The notes under the pieces: model-generated | Seen by the model: the letters and a program-made list of their open reading frames with translations, nothing else | Told to the model about the DNA's origin: nothing | Databases searched by the model: none | Translations under genes and position numbers: made by a program | Shown: piece after piece, positions 51,980 through 61,366 of the stretch | Layout: each line of letters starts with the position of its first letter | Position numbering within the stretch: position 1 is the first letter of the stretch | Source: Desulforhabdus amnigena | GTDB taxonomy: Bacteria; Desulfobacterota; Syntrophobacteria; Syntrophobacterales; Syntrophobacteraceae | DNA length: 64,000 bases | Reading direction: 5' to 3' | NCBI RefSeq assembly: GCF_027925305.1 | Contig: NZ_BSDR01000001.1 | Coordinates: 1,453,001-1,517,000 of the forward strand

Positions 51980-53533
51980 TTACATGGGGATATTTCCATG
52001 TTTTTTGGGCGGCAGAGCTACGCGCTTCGTGGCCAGCATTTCAAAGGCTTCGATCAGGCGGGTACGGGTTTCGGAAGGCATGATGACCGCATCAATGTAA
52101 CCGCGCGACGCAGCAATGTAAGGATTGCAGAGAGCTTTCTTGTAATCTTCGATGATCTCCTGGCGCTTGGCGGCAGGATCGTCAGCCTCGGCGATTTCCT
52201 TACGGAAGATAACGTTCGCGGCACCCTCGGCACCCATAACCGCGATTTCAGCCGTCGGCCAGGCAAAGGTGATGTCGCCGCCGAGTTCCTTGGAGCACAT
52301 GGCGAGATAAGATCCGCCGTAGTCCTTACGAAGGACCAGGGTGATTTTGGGTACCGTGGCTTCAGAGTAGCACCACAGCAGCTTGGCACCGTGACGGATG
52401 ATTCCGCCCCATTCCTGGTTCTTGCCGGGCAGGTAACCGGGAACATCGGCGATGGTCAGCATAGGAATATTGAAGGCGTCACAGAAGCGAATGAAGCGGG
52501 TAGCCTTGTCGGAGGAATCCACATCCAGACAGCCGGCGAGGACCTTGGGCTGGTTGGCGATGATTCCAACGCTCCTGCCGTTAAAGCGGGCAAAACCCAC
52601 AACCATGTTCAAGGCATAATGCTCATGGACTTCCATGAAGTCGCCGGCATCCACGATAGAGCGGATAACATCCTTAACATCGTAGCCGCCCATGGGGTTG
52701 TCAGGAATGATGCTATCCAGCTCGGGACAGGCGCGAGCCGGGCTGTCTCCCATGTCCACAACCGGAGGATCTTCCATGTTGTTGTCGGGGAAAAAGCTCA
52801 ACAGGCGTTTGATCTTATCGATATTGTCGGCATCGCTCTCGCATGCGAAATGAGCCACACCGCTCTTGGTGTTGTGAGTCATGGCGCCACCGAGCTCTTC
52901 CTGGGTGATGATTTCACCCAGAACCGCCCGAATGACGTCGGGACCGGTAATGAACATGAGGCCGGTATTTTTGGTCATGAAGATGAAGTCGGTCATTGCG
53001 GGAGAATAAACCGCACCACCGGCGCAGGGGCCCATGATGGCGGAAATCTGGGGAATAACACCTGAAGCGATAGCATTGCGGTAGAAGATGTTGCCGTATC
53101 CGGCAAGTGCATCAACACCTTCCTGAATGCGTGCTCCGCCCGAGTCGTTGAAACCAACAAAGGGTTTACCGGTTTTAAGAGCGAGGTCCATGACCTTGCA
53201 GATTTTCTTGGCATGCATTTCACCGAGGCTTCCGGCGCGTGCAGTGAAATCCTGTGCGAAAGCAAAAACCTGACGACCGTTTACGAAGCCATATCCCGTG
53301 ATGACACCTTCCGCGGGGATCTCGACCTTATCGATTCCAAACAGAGTGCCTCTGTGCTTCATAAACATATCGAGTTCTTGGAAGGTCCCAGGATCGAAAA
53401 AGTAGTTCAAACGCTCGCGGGCCGTCATCTTGCCCTGGCTGTGCACTTTAGCTACGGCTTTTTCGCCGCCCATTTCCCTAACTTTAGCTTCACGCTCACG
53501 CAGCTCGTTCAGTTTATCAGCAACCCTTCCCAT
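51980..53533 (-). CDS. mmdA: acyl-CoA carboxylase/decarboxylase carboxyltransferase subunit (MmdA/PccB type)
   Basis: A 517-residue carboxyltransferase alpha of the methylmalonyl-CoA/propionyl-CoA type. It has KMTARERLNYFFDPGTFQEL at the start, the acyl-CoA oxyanion hole FNDSGGARIQEG, GPCAGGAVYSPAMTDF, the second-half GYLPGKNQEWGGIIRHGAKLL and the closing KKHGNIPM tail. It moves CO2 between (S)-methylmalonyl-CoA and biotin carried by a partner, in propionate oxidation or in sodium-pump decarboxylation with a beta subunit such as the one at 6.3 kb. No biotin carrier is adjacent. A good promoter and GGAGGAG ribosome site lie upstream. Confidence 0.93.
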   Translation of the reverse strand: MGRVADKLNELREREAKVREMGGEKAVAKVHSQGKMTARERLNYFFDPGTFQELDMFMKHRGTLFGIDKVEIPAEGVITGYGFVNGRQVFAFAQDFTARAGSLGEMHAKKICKVMDLALKTGKPFVGFNDSGGARIQEGVDALAGYGNIFYRNAIASGVIPQISAIMGPCAGGAVYSPAMTDFIFMTKNTGLMFITGPDVIRAVLGEIITQEELGGAMTHNTKSGVAHFACESDADNIDKIKRLLSFFPDNNMEDPPVVDMGDSPARACPELDSIIPDNPMGGYDVKDVIRSIVDAGDFMEVHEHYALNMVVGFARFNGRSVGIIANQPKVLAGCLDVDSSDKATRFIRFCDAFNIPMLTIADVPGYLPGKNQEWGGIIRHGAKLLWCYSEATVPKITLVLRKDYGGSYLAMCSKELGGDITFAWPTAEIAVMGAEGAANVIFRKEIAEADDPAAKRQEIIEDYKKALCNPYIAASRGYIDAVIMPSETRTRLIEAFEMLATKRVALPPKKHGNIPM

Positions 53534-53600
53534 ATCCGCTTCTCCTCCGTTTCAACATTGAAAGAATCCTGGTTTGCTCCCACTTTACCAAATTTGCGCC

Positions 53601-53628
53601 ATTCTAACGGTTCAAAAAGGCTTGTCAA
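53601..53628 (-). promoter_or_regulatory. sigma-70 promoter of mmdA
   Basis: On the minus strand TTGACA (53628-53623), a 16-bp spacer, then TAGAAT (53606-53601), 68 bp before the mmdA ATG. The rest of the 332-bp gap 53534-53865 holds nothing else I can name. Confidence 0.65.
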
Positions 53629-53865
53629 GCGCTTTCCCCTCCTTTCGCATGAAGCGCACTATTATCTATTGCTTCCGCGTGGAAAAGAAAGAATCCAAAA
53701 GCAAACCATTCCCCATCTAAAACCAGACTCGATTATCCCATGCATTACTCTACAATATCTGTCAAAGTCATTATCCCGCTGTCGCAAAAAATTCAGAGAT
53801 CTTTACTATTCAAAAACACCCTTTCCTTTGTACAAAAAAGAAGATTCATGCCAGGAGCCGACATT

Positions 53866-54351
53866 TCAACGGGACGCATAAGGAACATGCCGCAAAACCA
53901 ATCCCAATTCCCGCGCCGACTGCCACAAAAGGCGGCTTTCCTGCTTTTTCTCGGGATCATCCCGCAAAACGAAATGAACCACTTCACTGTAATTTCGCAT
54001 GAAGTCCAGCGTGACGCCCGCATCGCAAACGAGGACTTCAAATCCCTCCAATAAAACTTCTCCCACGGTGATCACCACCGGTTCTATAAGATCAGAAGAT
54101 TTATTGAAAGCAAAAATGGAATGGGGGACAAAACTTTCCTGAGAAAAAGTCCAAAGCATCTGATCCAGGTGCTGGGCCGCCATGGTGGAATCAACCACCA
54201 CCTGCACCCTTTTTCCCTCTTCATAAAAACGCTCCACCCATTGACACAAGAGGCGTCTTTGCCCTTCCGATGGAGTCTCCACAAAATATATCTGGCTCGG
54301 AGGCATCTTTTCCCAGTATAGTTCGGCGTAAATCCTCAGCTGGTCCGGCAT
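53866..54351 (-). CDS. holC: DNA polymerase III chi subunit-like protein
   Basis: A 161-residue protein with the HolC pattern: IYFVETPSEGQRRLLCQWVERFYEEGKRV-type N-terminus, then STMAAQHLDQMLWTFSQESFVPHSIF, then LLEGFEVLVCDAGVTLDF. Chi links the clamp loader to SSB at the replication fork. It lies downstream of an Mth938-like gene and dnaE on the same strand, which supports the assignment. The C-terminus (~30 residues with DDPEKKQESRLLWQSARELG) is as expected for a helical end. No clear ribosome site is seen at ATG 54351. Confidence 0.85.
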   Translation of the reverse strand: MPDQLRIYAELYWEKMPPSQIYFVETPSEGQRRLLCQWVERFYEEGKRVQVVVDSTMAAQHLDQMLWTFSQESFVPHSIFAFNKSSDLIEPVVITVGEVLLEGFEVLVCDAGVTLDFMRNYSEVVHFVLRDDPEKKQESRLLWQSARELGLVLRHVPYASR

Positions 54352-54395
54352 GTTTTGAAGTCCCCCTTTGAAGGGGATTCAAGGGAGTGCGCCCC

Positions 54396-54512
54396 TTAGA
54401 GCCTATCCAAAAACCTACCTCGGCAGCGGACACCCTCCCTTTAATTCCCCCCTCAAGGGGGGACCAAGGGGGGTGTCGCAAAGTCCACAGGTGGTTTCTG
54501 GATAGGTTCTTA
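54396..54512. repeat. MITE-like element C with terminal inverted repeats
   Basis: The left end TTAGAGCCTATCCAAAAACC and the right end, complement GTAAGAACCTATCCAGAAACC, are inverted repeats. Inside is the G/C-run unit AATTCCCCCCTCAAGGGGGG followed by ACCAAGGGGGGTGT, nearly identical to the copy in element A. It separates holC from the Mth938-like gene. A further G/C-run copy lies just outside at 54361-54380. Confidence 0.7.
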
Positions 54513-54580
54513 CTTCACCCTCTGTCGCCTCAAGAGGGGATAGAACCGTTCAAGAGGTTGAGAACTTTTGCCGAGATGAA

Positions 54581-54922
54581 CTAACATGTCAGGTGAAAAG
54601 CTCCCGCAACCCTTTTCCCCCGGCCATGAAGGCGATTGAAGGTTTGAACAGCTTCCGCCGTCGGTTGCTCAATCAGTTCGATTCGAGCGTCTTTCAAAAC
54701 CTTTCGAAGACTGTCCGTCACATGCATTCTTCCGGGCTGTCCCATTCCCACGACCAGAGTTTCGGGACCAGAGGCCAAAATATCCTGAACATCCTCAATG
54801 TCACAGGTGTGGCCTTCTCTTCGCCACCAGCGGGAAATCACCTCATCGTCGATGATCTTGAGATCATTCCGGTATATCTTTCCTCCGACAGTCATGGCGC
54901 CAAATTGATAATGACCGATCAT
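54581..54922 (-). CDS. Mth938-like domain protein
   Basis: A 113-residue protein of the MTH938/NDUFAF3-like family: IGHYQFGAMTVGGKIYRNDL at the start, the acidic-basic centre, then ETLVVGMGQPGRMHV and a C-terminal TAEAVQTFNRLHGRGKRVAGAFH. Family members are small alpha/beta proteins of unknown biochemical role; eukaryotic relatives assist complex I assembly. ATG 54922 is preferred over the longer frame to 55015, which overlaps the end of dnaE. It lies between dnaE and holC on the same strand. Confidence 0.85.
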   Translation of the reverse strand: MIGHYQFGAMTVGGKIYRNDLKIIDDEVISRWWRREGHTCDIEDVQDILASGPETLVVGMGQPGRMHVTDSLRKVLKDARIELIEQPTAEAVQTFNRLHGRGKRVAGAFHLTC

Positions 54923-55002
54923 GACTCTTCGCTCCGGCTGTCCATTTTTTGTTCTTCCGGTTCGTATTCCCCCTGCATCGCCTTTGCAGCCACTTTTAGC
55001 GC

Positions 55003-58000
55003 CTACTGGCGGCAAACCCGATGCACAGCCTCAACACTGTGGGGTCCGAAATACTGGTCCATTTCCTCAAAAAAAGCGCGCGTCGGATTGACCTGAAGCT
55101 TCGAATTCAGTGCAATCACGGCCTCGCCTTGCGACTCTACTAGCAGATGAAGGAATGTTTTGCAATCCCCGGGATGGTTCATGAGAAGATGGCGCAACCG
55201 CGTCAGACCATCCCGGTCCAACCGTTCCGCACGCAGATGGATCCTCACGGAATCTACCGCCTGCACCTGAGCATCGTCCAGAGTGAGAATGCTGTTGGCA
55301 ATGATTTTTGATCCCTTTTCATCATGCTGCACTTTCCCGATCACCACGAGGGGTTCGTCTCCCTCCAGGAGGCCCCTCGCCTGAGAAAATGCTTCGGAGA
55401 AAGCCACCACCTCCACAACGCCCTCCTTATCCTCTAGAGCGAGAAAAGCCATGCGATCCCCCTTCTTGGTGGTGAGTTCCTTGGTGATGCTCACCATTCC
55501 GCACAGCACCGCTTCGGTCCCCTCAGCTTTTTCCCTTACCTTTTGAGTATCAGCAGAACAAAAAACGGCCAACCGGTCCGCGTAAAAATCCAGCGGATGC
55601 CCCGAAATGTAAAAGCCCAGAGCTTCCTTTTCGAACTGAAGGGTAAGGCGCGTATCCCAATCGGGCACATCGGGGAGAGGCTGCGGGGGAGTTTTCTGCT
55701 GAGACCTGAGCAGATCGAACATATTGATCTGCCCGGACTGACGGTCCCTCTGCATCGCCTGAGCCTTCTCCAGGGCGCTGTCCAAACCCGCCATAACCCG
55801 TGCCCGGCTTCCGTGAATGGAATCGAACGCTCCGCACTTGATGAGCTGTTCCAGGACACGGCGATTGACCTTTGCAGTGTCCACCCTTTGACAAAAGTCG
55901 GTCAGAGACAAAAAACTCCCTTTTTCATGCCGCGTTTCAAGAATCACTTCAATGGCCGCCTCCCCCACATTTTTGACGGCGCCCAGGCCAAAGCGGATCT
56001 TACCCTCCACCACCGTGAAGTCCTTGCTGCTGGCATTGACATCGGGCGGAAGGATTTCAATCCCCTTTTCCTTGCATTCGTTGATGAGTTTTACCACCTG
56101 ATCGGTATTGCTCAGGAAGCTGTTGAGGAGGGCCGCCATGAATTCTGTTGAATAGTGAGTCTTGAGATAGGCCGTCTGGTAAGCGATGAGCGCGTAAGCC
56201 GCGCTGTGAGACTTATTGAACCCATAGCCGGCGAATTTCTCCATCAAGTCAAAGATATGGTTGGCCTTGGCCAGGTCGATCCTGTTTTCTTTGGCTCCGG
56301 CGAGGAATCTGTCCCGCTGGGCAGCCATGACTTCCGGATTTTTCTTTCCCATGGCCCGGCGCAGAATGTCGGCTTCGCCCAGTGTGTAATTGGCCAGAAC
56401 ACTGGCGATTTTCATGACCTGTTCCTGGTAGAGAATCACCCCGTAGGTGGGTTGGAGGATCGGCCGAAGCTCCTCCAGTTCGTAGCTTACCTCTATCTGC
56501 CCGTGTTTTCCCTGAATATATGTCTCCACCATGCCGCTCTCGAGGGGGCCGGGACGGTAGAGAGCCACCAGGGCCACAATGTCCGCAAAATTCTCCGGCC
56601 TCAAACGAACGAGGATATCCCTCATTCCCGAGCTTTCGAGCTGAAATACGCCCGTCGTATCCGCGCGGCTGAGGAGCTCATAGGTATCCCGGTCGTCTAG
56701 GGGCAACTCTTCGATCCTCAAATCGATACCGTGGTTTTCACGAATGAGCTGAACGGCATTGTTGATGACCGTCAGGTTCCGTAAGCCCAAAAAGTCAAAC
56801 TTGATGAGCCCTGCCTTTTCCACGTATTTCATGGAATACTGGCTCACCACTTCGTCTTCCTGTCCCTTGTAGAGCGGCATGTACTCAACGATGGGCTTAT
56901 CGGCCATCACGACGCCAGCCGCATGAGTGGATGCGTGGCGCGTCAGACCTTCAAGGGCGAACGCGATTTCAAAAAGCTCGCGCAGTTGCGGATCTTCCCG
57001 CTGAAGTTCGGCAAGGCGGGGTTCAAGCTGAAAAGCCTTTTGAAGCGTCATGCCCGGAGAAGAGGGGATGAGCTTGGCGATGCGGTCCACTTCGTTGTAG
57101 GGCATGGCCAGGGCGCGCCCTACATCCCGAATGACGGCACGGGCCTGCATGGTTCCAAAGGTCGCAATCTGCGCCACCCTGTCTTTGCCGTATTTTTCCG
57201 TTACGTATTTAAAGACCTCTTCGCGGCCGTGGATACAGAAGTCGACGTCGATATCCGGCATGCTGATGCGTTCGAGATTGAGAAAACGCTCGAAAATGAG
57301 ACCGTGTTCAATGGGATCGAGGTCCGTGATGCTCATGACATAGGCCACAAGGCTCCCCGCAGCGGACCCTCGCCCCGGCCCCACCGGGATTCCATGGCTT
57401 TTGGCGTAGTTGATGAAATCTGCGACGATGAGAAAGTAGGCGGGAAACCCCATCTGCCGGATCACGTCCAGTTCGTACCGGAGCCTTTCCTCGTATTCCT
57501 TCAGATCTTTCTCACTGAAACTAGAGCGTTTCTTCCGGATCAAAGGGAGTCGTTTTTCGAAGCCTTCCCAAACCGTCTTTTCGAACCGGTCTTCAATACT
57601 TTCCCCTTTTTCCAGGGGAAAAACGGGAAAGTGATATGCCCCCAGTTCAAGCTTCAAATTGCACCGTTCGGCAATGGCCACGGTGTTCTCCAGGGCTTCG
57701 GGCACGTGAGCGAATTCCTGTGCCATTTCTTCGGGGGATTTGAAGTAAAGCTGGTCCGTGGAGAATTTCATGCGCTTCTCATCCAGAATGGTTTTTCCCG
57801 TCTGGATGCCAAGCAGAATTTCATGGGCGCGGGCATCACTGCGGCGCAGATAGTGACAATCGTTCGTAGCGACAAGGGGGAGCCCCAGATCCCGTCCCAG
57901 CCGAATCAACCCTTCATTGACAATGGCCTGCTCCGGAATGCCGTTGGCCTGAAGTTCCAGGTAAAAATTGCCGGGGCCAAAGATTTCCGCATATTCCTGC

Positions 58001-58497
58001 GCCGCCTTTCGAGCATTTTCCTCCTGGTTGCGCAGCAGGTTCCAAGCTACCTCCCCTTTGAGGCACGCAGAAAGCCCAATGAGGCCCTCATTCCATTTTC
58101 TGAGGATTTCCTTGTCAATGCGCGGCTTGTAGTAAAATCCCTCCAGATAGGCGGAGGAGACGAGCTTCATTAAATTCTGATACCCTGTAACGTCTTTTGC
58201 GAGGAGGACAAGGTGATAGCTTCGGTCTTCGTCGCCACCCCCTCCGTTGTCTCCACGTCCTTGACGATCGAAGCGACTCCTGGGAGCCAGATAGACCTCA
58301 CAGCCGATGATGGGCTTCAAACCCGCTTTATGGGCCTTTTCATAAAACTCGAGAGCTCCGAACATGTTCCCGTGATCCGTCACGGTCACTGCAGGCATGT
58401 TGTAGCTTCGAGCCGTATCGAGCAGATCCTGCAACCGAATCGCTCCATCCAGCAAGCTGTATTGGGAATGGACATGAAGATGCACAAAAGAGGTCAT
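55003..58497 (-). CDS. dnaE: DNA polymerase III alpha subunit
   Basis: A 1164-residue replicative polymerase. The N-terminal PHP domain is intact (FVHLHVHSQYSLLDGAI, TVTDHGNMFGALEF). The palm has the catalytic aspartates in MPDIDVDFC and GPGRGSAAGSLVAY. HhH and OB domains follow (GFNKSHSAAYALIAYQTAYL, then an OB fold near ~1000). Length and motifs fit the DnaE1 housekeeping type. ATG 58497 with GGGAG 8 nt upstream is chosen over TTG 58503. The Mth938-like and holC genes follow on the same strand. Confidence 0.97.
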   Translation of the reverse strand: MTSFVHLHVHSQYSLLDGAIRLQDLLDTARSYNMPAVTVTDHGNMFGALEFYEKAHKAGLKPIIGCEVYLAPRSRFDRQGRGDNGGGGDEDRSYHLVLLAKDVTGYQNLMKLVSSAYLEGFYYKPRIDKEILRKWNEGLIGLSACLKGEVAWNLLRNQEENARKAAQEYAEIFGPGNFYLELQANGIPEQAIVNEGLIRLGRDLGLPLVATNDCHYLRRSDARAHEILLGIQTGKTILDEKRMKFSTDQLYFKSPEEMAQEFAHVPEALENTVAIAERCNLKLELGAYHFPVFPLEKGESIEDRFEKTVWEGFEKRLPLIRKKRSSFSEKDLKEYEERLRYELDVIRQMGFPAYFLIVADFINYAKSHGIPVGPGRGSAAGSLVAYVMSITDLDPIEHGLIFERFLNLERISMPDIDVDFCIHGREEVFKYVTEKYGKDRVAQIATFGTMQARAVIRDVGRALAMPYNEVDRIAKLIPSSPGMTLQKAFQLEPRLAELQREDPQLRELFEIAFALEGLTRHASTHAAGVVMADKPIVEYMPLYKGQEDEVVSQYSMKYVEKAGLIKFDFLGLRNLTVINNAVQLIRENHGIDLRIEELPLDDRDTYELLSRADTTGVFQLESSGMRDILVRLRPENFADIVALVALYRPGPLESGMVETYIQGKHGQIEVSYELEELRPILQPTYGVILYQEQVMKIASVLANYTLGEADILRRAMGKKNPEVMAAQRDRFLAGAKENRIDLAKANHIFDLMEKFAGYGFNKSHSAAYALIAYQTAYLKTHYSTEFMAALLNSFLSNTDQVVKLINECKEKGIEILPPDVNASSKDFTVVEGKIRFGLGAVKNVGEAAIEVILETRHEKGSFLSLTDFCQRVDTAKVNRRVLEQLIKCGAFDSIHGSRARVMAGLDSALEKAQAMQRDRQSGQINMFDLLRSQQKTPPQPLPDVPDWDTRLTLQFEKEALGFYISGHPLDFYADRLAVFCSADTQKVREKAEGTEAVLCGMVSITKELTTKKGDRMAFLALEDKEGVVEVVAFSEAFSQARGLLEGDEPLVVIGKVQHDEKGSKIIANSILTLDDAQVQAVDSVRIHLRAERLDRDGLTRLRHLLMNHPGDCKTFLHLLVESQGEAVIALNSKLQVNPTRAFFEEMDQYFGPHSVEAVHRVCRQ

Positions 58498-58839
58498 AGA
58501 CAAAACTCCCAGCTAAGTGATATATTTCAATCCAGATTTGTATGGCGAAATGGTGCGAAATAGGAATCTAACTTTCTTGATTTCATTCCGATGAAGATAT
58601 GCGTTGGACCGACGGGATTCATCCTCCATGAGTAATTCAGCCGCCTATTTCATACCCCCTGAGAGATGAAAGAACAAGAGAGGAATGTTCGCAGGTCTCG
58701 TAAGAGATAGCTCACACACCCAAGAGTGTCGTTGAATATCCATACGCACAGACCGTTTTACAACACTCGAAACCTCGACAATTTACACTTGACTTCCTCC
58801 CCATTCATCGTCTAAGATTTGCTGTGTCACAAGGCTTTA
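58498..58839. other. 342-bp divergent region between dnaE and tRNA-Gly
   Basis: No gene. It contains a good tRNA promoter at 58789-58818. The dnaE promoter on the other strand is not clear. Confidence 0.45.
58789..58818 (+). promoter_or_regulatory. sigma-70 promoter of tRNA-Gly
   Basis: TTGACT (58789-58794), an 18-bp spacer, TAAGAT (58813-58818). The tRNA begins at 58840, about 15 nt after the expected start of transcription. Confidence 0.6.
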
Positions 58840-58915
58840 GCGGGTGTAGCTCAGTTGGTAGAGCACAAGCTTCCCAAGCTTGGGGTCGCGGGTTCGAATC
58901 CCGTCGCCCGCTCCA
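58840..58915 (+). tRNA. tRNA-Gly (anticodon CCC)
   Basis: Complete cloverleaf: acceptor GCGGGTG/CGCCCGC, D-arm AGCTCAGTTGGTAGAGC, anticodon arm CAAGC-TTCCCAA-GCTTG with anticodon CCC, TpsiC arm GGGTTCGAATCCC, discriminator T, and an encoded CCA at 58913-58915. Its own promoter lies upstream and a terminator follows at 59091. Confidence 0.96.
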
Positions 58916-59090
58916 GTCAGACATTTGCTCCTTCTCACAAGGAAGGCTTCCCTTTTTGAGGTGGCAGCAATCCCCTTGTTTGGGGATAATGATTGCTTAC
59001 TTCGATTAGTGGATGACAAGACTTCTGGATTCTCATAGCAGAGAAGCCTTTTTTTGGCTATATTTAGATTATTGTCGGGTCTACTGAGAG

Positions 59091-59118
59091 AAGTGGGTAT
59101 TTTTACCCACTTTTTTTA
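59091..59118 (+). terminator. rho-independent terminator between tRNA-Gly and rimP
   Basis: AAGTGGGT pairs with ACCCACTT around a six-base loop, followed by a run of T (TTTTTTT then ATTTTG). It ends about 45 nt before the rimP ATG, so it may end the tRNA transcript or act as an attenuator for the rimP-nusA-infB operon. Confidence 0.82.
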
Positions 59119-59161
59119 TTTTGTAACGATGTATCGAGTGCGAGAGGGAAAGACGGCGTTC

Positions 59162-59659
59162 ATGTCGGAAACGGGAGATAAAACACAAGAGATCATCACC
59201 CAGGTATGGAATCTGGTGGAACCCCTGGTCCAGGCCGAAGGCATGGAACTCATAGAGGTGGAATATCGCAGAGAATCCATTGGGTGGGTATTACGCTTTT
59301 TTATCGATCAGGAAAGAGGGATATCCGTTGACGACTGTGCCAAAATAAGCCGGATTGTCAGTGACTTGCTGGATGTCGCGGACCCCATTCCCGTTGCCTA
59401 CCATCTTGAAGTCTCTTCGCCCGGGTTGAACCGTCCCTTGCGCAAGTTGGATCATTTCCAGGAACACGTGGGAAAGATCATCGAAGTGCGGACAGCATCC
59501 CCTTTGACGCCCATTTTGAACCGACGCAATTTCAAAGGAAGACTCACGGCAGCCAACTCTGAAGAAATTACCATGGATTGCGATGGTCAACTTTTTGAGA
59601 TTCCAATGAATCTCGTAGAACGGGCTCGTTTTTGCTATTTCGAATCTTCGAAGCAATAG
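59162..59659 (+). CDS. rimP: ribosome maturation factor RimP
   Basis: A 165-residue protein needed for 30S subunit maturation. The N-terminal domain has EGMELIEVEYRRES and VLRFFIDQERGISVDDCAKISR; the Sm-like C-terminal domain starts after YHLEVSSPGLNRPLRKLDHF, the family signature. ATG 59162 (MSETGDKTQE) matches the family; the frame extends upstream through a terminator and was not used. It is first in the conserved rimP-nusA-ylxR-infB order. Confidence 0.94.
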   Translation: MSETGDKTQEIITQVWNLVEPLVQAEGMELIEVEYRRESIGWVLRFFIDQERGISVDDCAKISRIVSDLLDVADPIPVAYHLEVSSPGLNRPLRKLDHFQEHVGKIIEVRTASPLTPILNRRNFKGRLTAANSEEITMDCDGQLFEIPMNLVERARFCYFESSKQ

Positions 59660-59726
59660 TCCCACGTGATGTTTAAAAATAAAATATTTTGTCCATTCGA
59701 AGACGTTGTAAGGAGACAAAAAAACC

Positions 59727-61112
59727 ATGGCCAGTGAACTCAAGCGGTTGATCGATCAGGTCAGCAGGGAAAAAGGTATTGACCGCCAGACATTGATCAA
59801 CACACTGGAAGAAGCCATTAAATCAGCGATCAAGAAAAAGTACGGCAACCGGTTCGATCTGGACGTGACCTTCAACGAAGAGTTTGGAGAAATCGAAGCC
59901 TTTCAGTTCAAGGAAGTTGTGGAACAGGTGACGGATCACGAAAAGGAAGTCTCTCTTGAAGAGGCTTTGGCGCTCGACCCCGAGGTGGAGTTGGGAGACG
60001 AACTTGGCATCCGCATGAATACGGATGCACTGGGGCGCATTGCTGCTCAATCCGCCAAGCAGGTCATTATCCAGAAGATGAAGGATGCTGAAAGGGAGGT
60101 TGTTTACGACGAATTCAAGGGCCGAAAGGGTGAAATCGTCCACGGCATTGTACAACGCGTGGACAAGAACGGTATCACCGTAAACCTGGGACAGGCCGAA
60201 GCGCTTCTTCCCGCCAAGGAACAAATCCCCCGGGAGGTATTCCGGCAGGGGGATCGTATCCGCGCCTATGTGCTGGAGGTCAAGAAAATCAGCAAAGGCC
60301 CTCAGATCATCTTGAGCCGTACGCATCCTCATTTCCTCATTCAGTTGTTTCACTCGGAAGTTCCGGAAATCGCGGAAGGAATTGTCAGCATCATCAGCGC
60401 CAACCGGGAACCGGGCTCACGCGCCAAGATCGCCGTCGTTTCCAAAAACCCCGATGTCGATCCGGTAGGCGCCTGCGTGGGCATGAAGGGGTCACGCGTG
60501 CAGAATGTGGTCCAGGAACTTCGAGGCGAAAAAATCGACATCGTTCCATGGAATATGGACCCTGCGAAGTTCGTCGTCAATGCGCTCGCTCCCGCCATCA
60601 TTTCAAAGGTCATTATCGATCAGAACAACAGGAGCATGGAAGTCATTGTGCCTGATGATCAGCTTTCCCTCGCCATTGGCAAGAGGGGGCAGAACGTTCG
60701 CCTGGCTTCGAGACTCACCAACTGGCGCATCGACGTGAACAGCGAAAGCCGTTATGGGCGAAAGAAACAAGCGGGTTATCAGGCGCTCCTGCAGATCAAG
60801 GGCCTGACGACTGAAATGGCCGACCGTCTCTACGAGGCAGGTATTACGTCGTTGCAGGATTTCTTGGAAGCCGGCACCACTGAACTGGAGGATCTGACAC
60901 GGCTCTCGGAAGCGGCCGTCTCAGAAATGAAAGAGGAAGCGAAAATTCTTTTATCGACCAGGGTTGCCGGAACGGTCACGGATTCGGAAGACTCCGTGAA
61001 AATGTCGGAGTCAAAAGGTGGTTCGGAGGAAGAAGCACCCCAGGTTTCTGAGGTTTCTATGGACGAAAGGTCCACGGCGGGAACTTCCAGTGAGAATGTG
61101 ACAGGGGAGTGA
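59727..61112 (+). CDS. nusA: transcription termination/antitermination factor NusA
   Basis: A 461-residue RNA-polymerase-binding protein. The N-terminal domain binds the polymerase (LKRLIDQVSREKGIDRQTLI). An S1 domain follows (~130-200, GIVQRVDKNGITVNLG), then KH1 and KH2 (VGACVGMKGSRVQNVVQEL, SLAIGKRGQNVRLASRLT). A short helix-hairpin-helix tail region (GLTTEMADRLYEAGITSLQDF) and an acidic, serine-rich C-terminus complete it. AAGGAG lies 14 nt before the ATG (long spacing). Its stop overlaps the next gene as GTGA. Confidence 0.97.
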   Translation: MASELKRLIDQVSREKGIDRQTLINTLEEAIKSAIKKKYGNRFDLDVTFNEEFGEIEAFQFKEVVEQVTDHEKEVSLEEALALDPEVELGDELGIRMNTDALGRIAAQSAKQVIIQKMKDAEREVVYDEFKGRKGEIVHGIVQRVDKNGITVNLGQAEALLPAKEQIPREVFRQGDRIRAYVLEVKKISKGPQIILSRTHPHFLIQLFHSEVPEIAEGIVSIISANREPGSRAKIAVVSKNPDVDPVGACVGMKGSRVQNVVQELRGEKIDIVPWNMDPAKFVVNALAPAIISKVIIDQNNRSMEVIVPDDQLSLAIGKRGQNVRLASRLTNWRIDVNSESRYGRKKQAGYQALLQIKGLTTEMADRLYEAGITSLQDFLEAGTTELEDLTRLSEAAVSEMKEEAKILLSTRVAGTVTDSEDSVKMSESKGGSEEEAPQVSEVSMDERSTAGTSSENVTGE

Positions 61113-61366
61113 TTTTGTTGCGTAGAGGCCATCTGCCGATCAGAACATGCGTCGTATGTGGCCGGAAGGAGCCAAAATTTGCTCTCTTACGAATGGCCCT
61201 CGACTTCGAAGAAAAGAAGTTCATTGTGTTGGATCGCGATCAATGCCTGGAAGGACGCGGAGCTTATGTCTGCCCGGGTTGCTTGCCCCGATTACGTTTT
61301 ACTAAACGGGTCCAAAAGGCTTTTCGGAACAAGGCGAAAGGGTTGGCCCAAGACATCCGTCAATGA
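61109..61366 (+). CDS. ylxR: YlxR/RnpM family RNA-binding protein
   Basis: An 85-residue small basic protein. It has RTCVVCGRKEPKFALLR near the start and GRGAYVCPGC in the middle, the YlxR (DUF448) pattern. The Bacillus homologue binds RNase P RNA. The start is ambiguous: GTG 61109 overlaps the nusA stop, while TTG at 61115 or 61118 also lies after AGGGGAG. Always found between nusA and infB, as here. The 288 bp to infB hold no recognisable gene; the usual L7Ae-like gene is missing. Confidence 0.9.
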   Translation: MILLRRGHLPIRTCVVCGRKEPKFALLRMALDFEEKKFIVLDRDQCLEGRGAYVCPGCLPRLRFTKRVQKAFRNKAKGLAQDIRQ

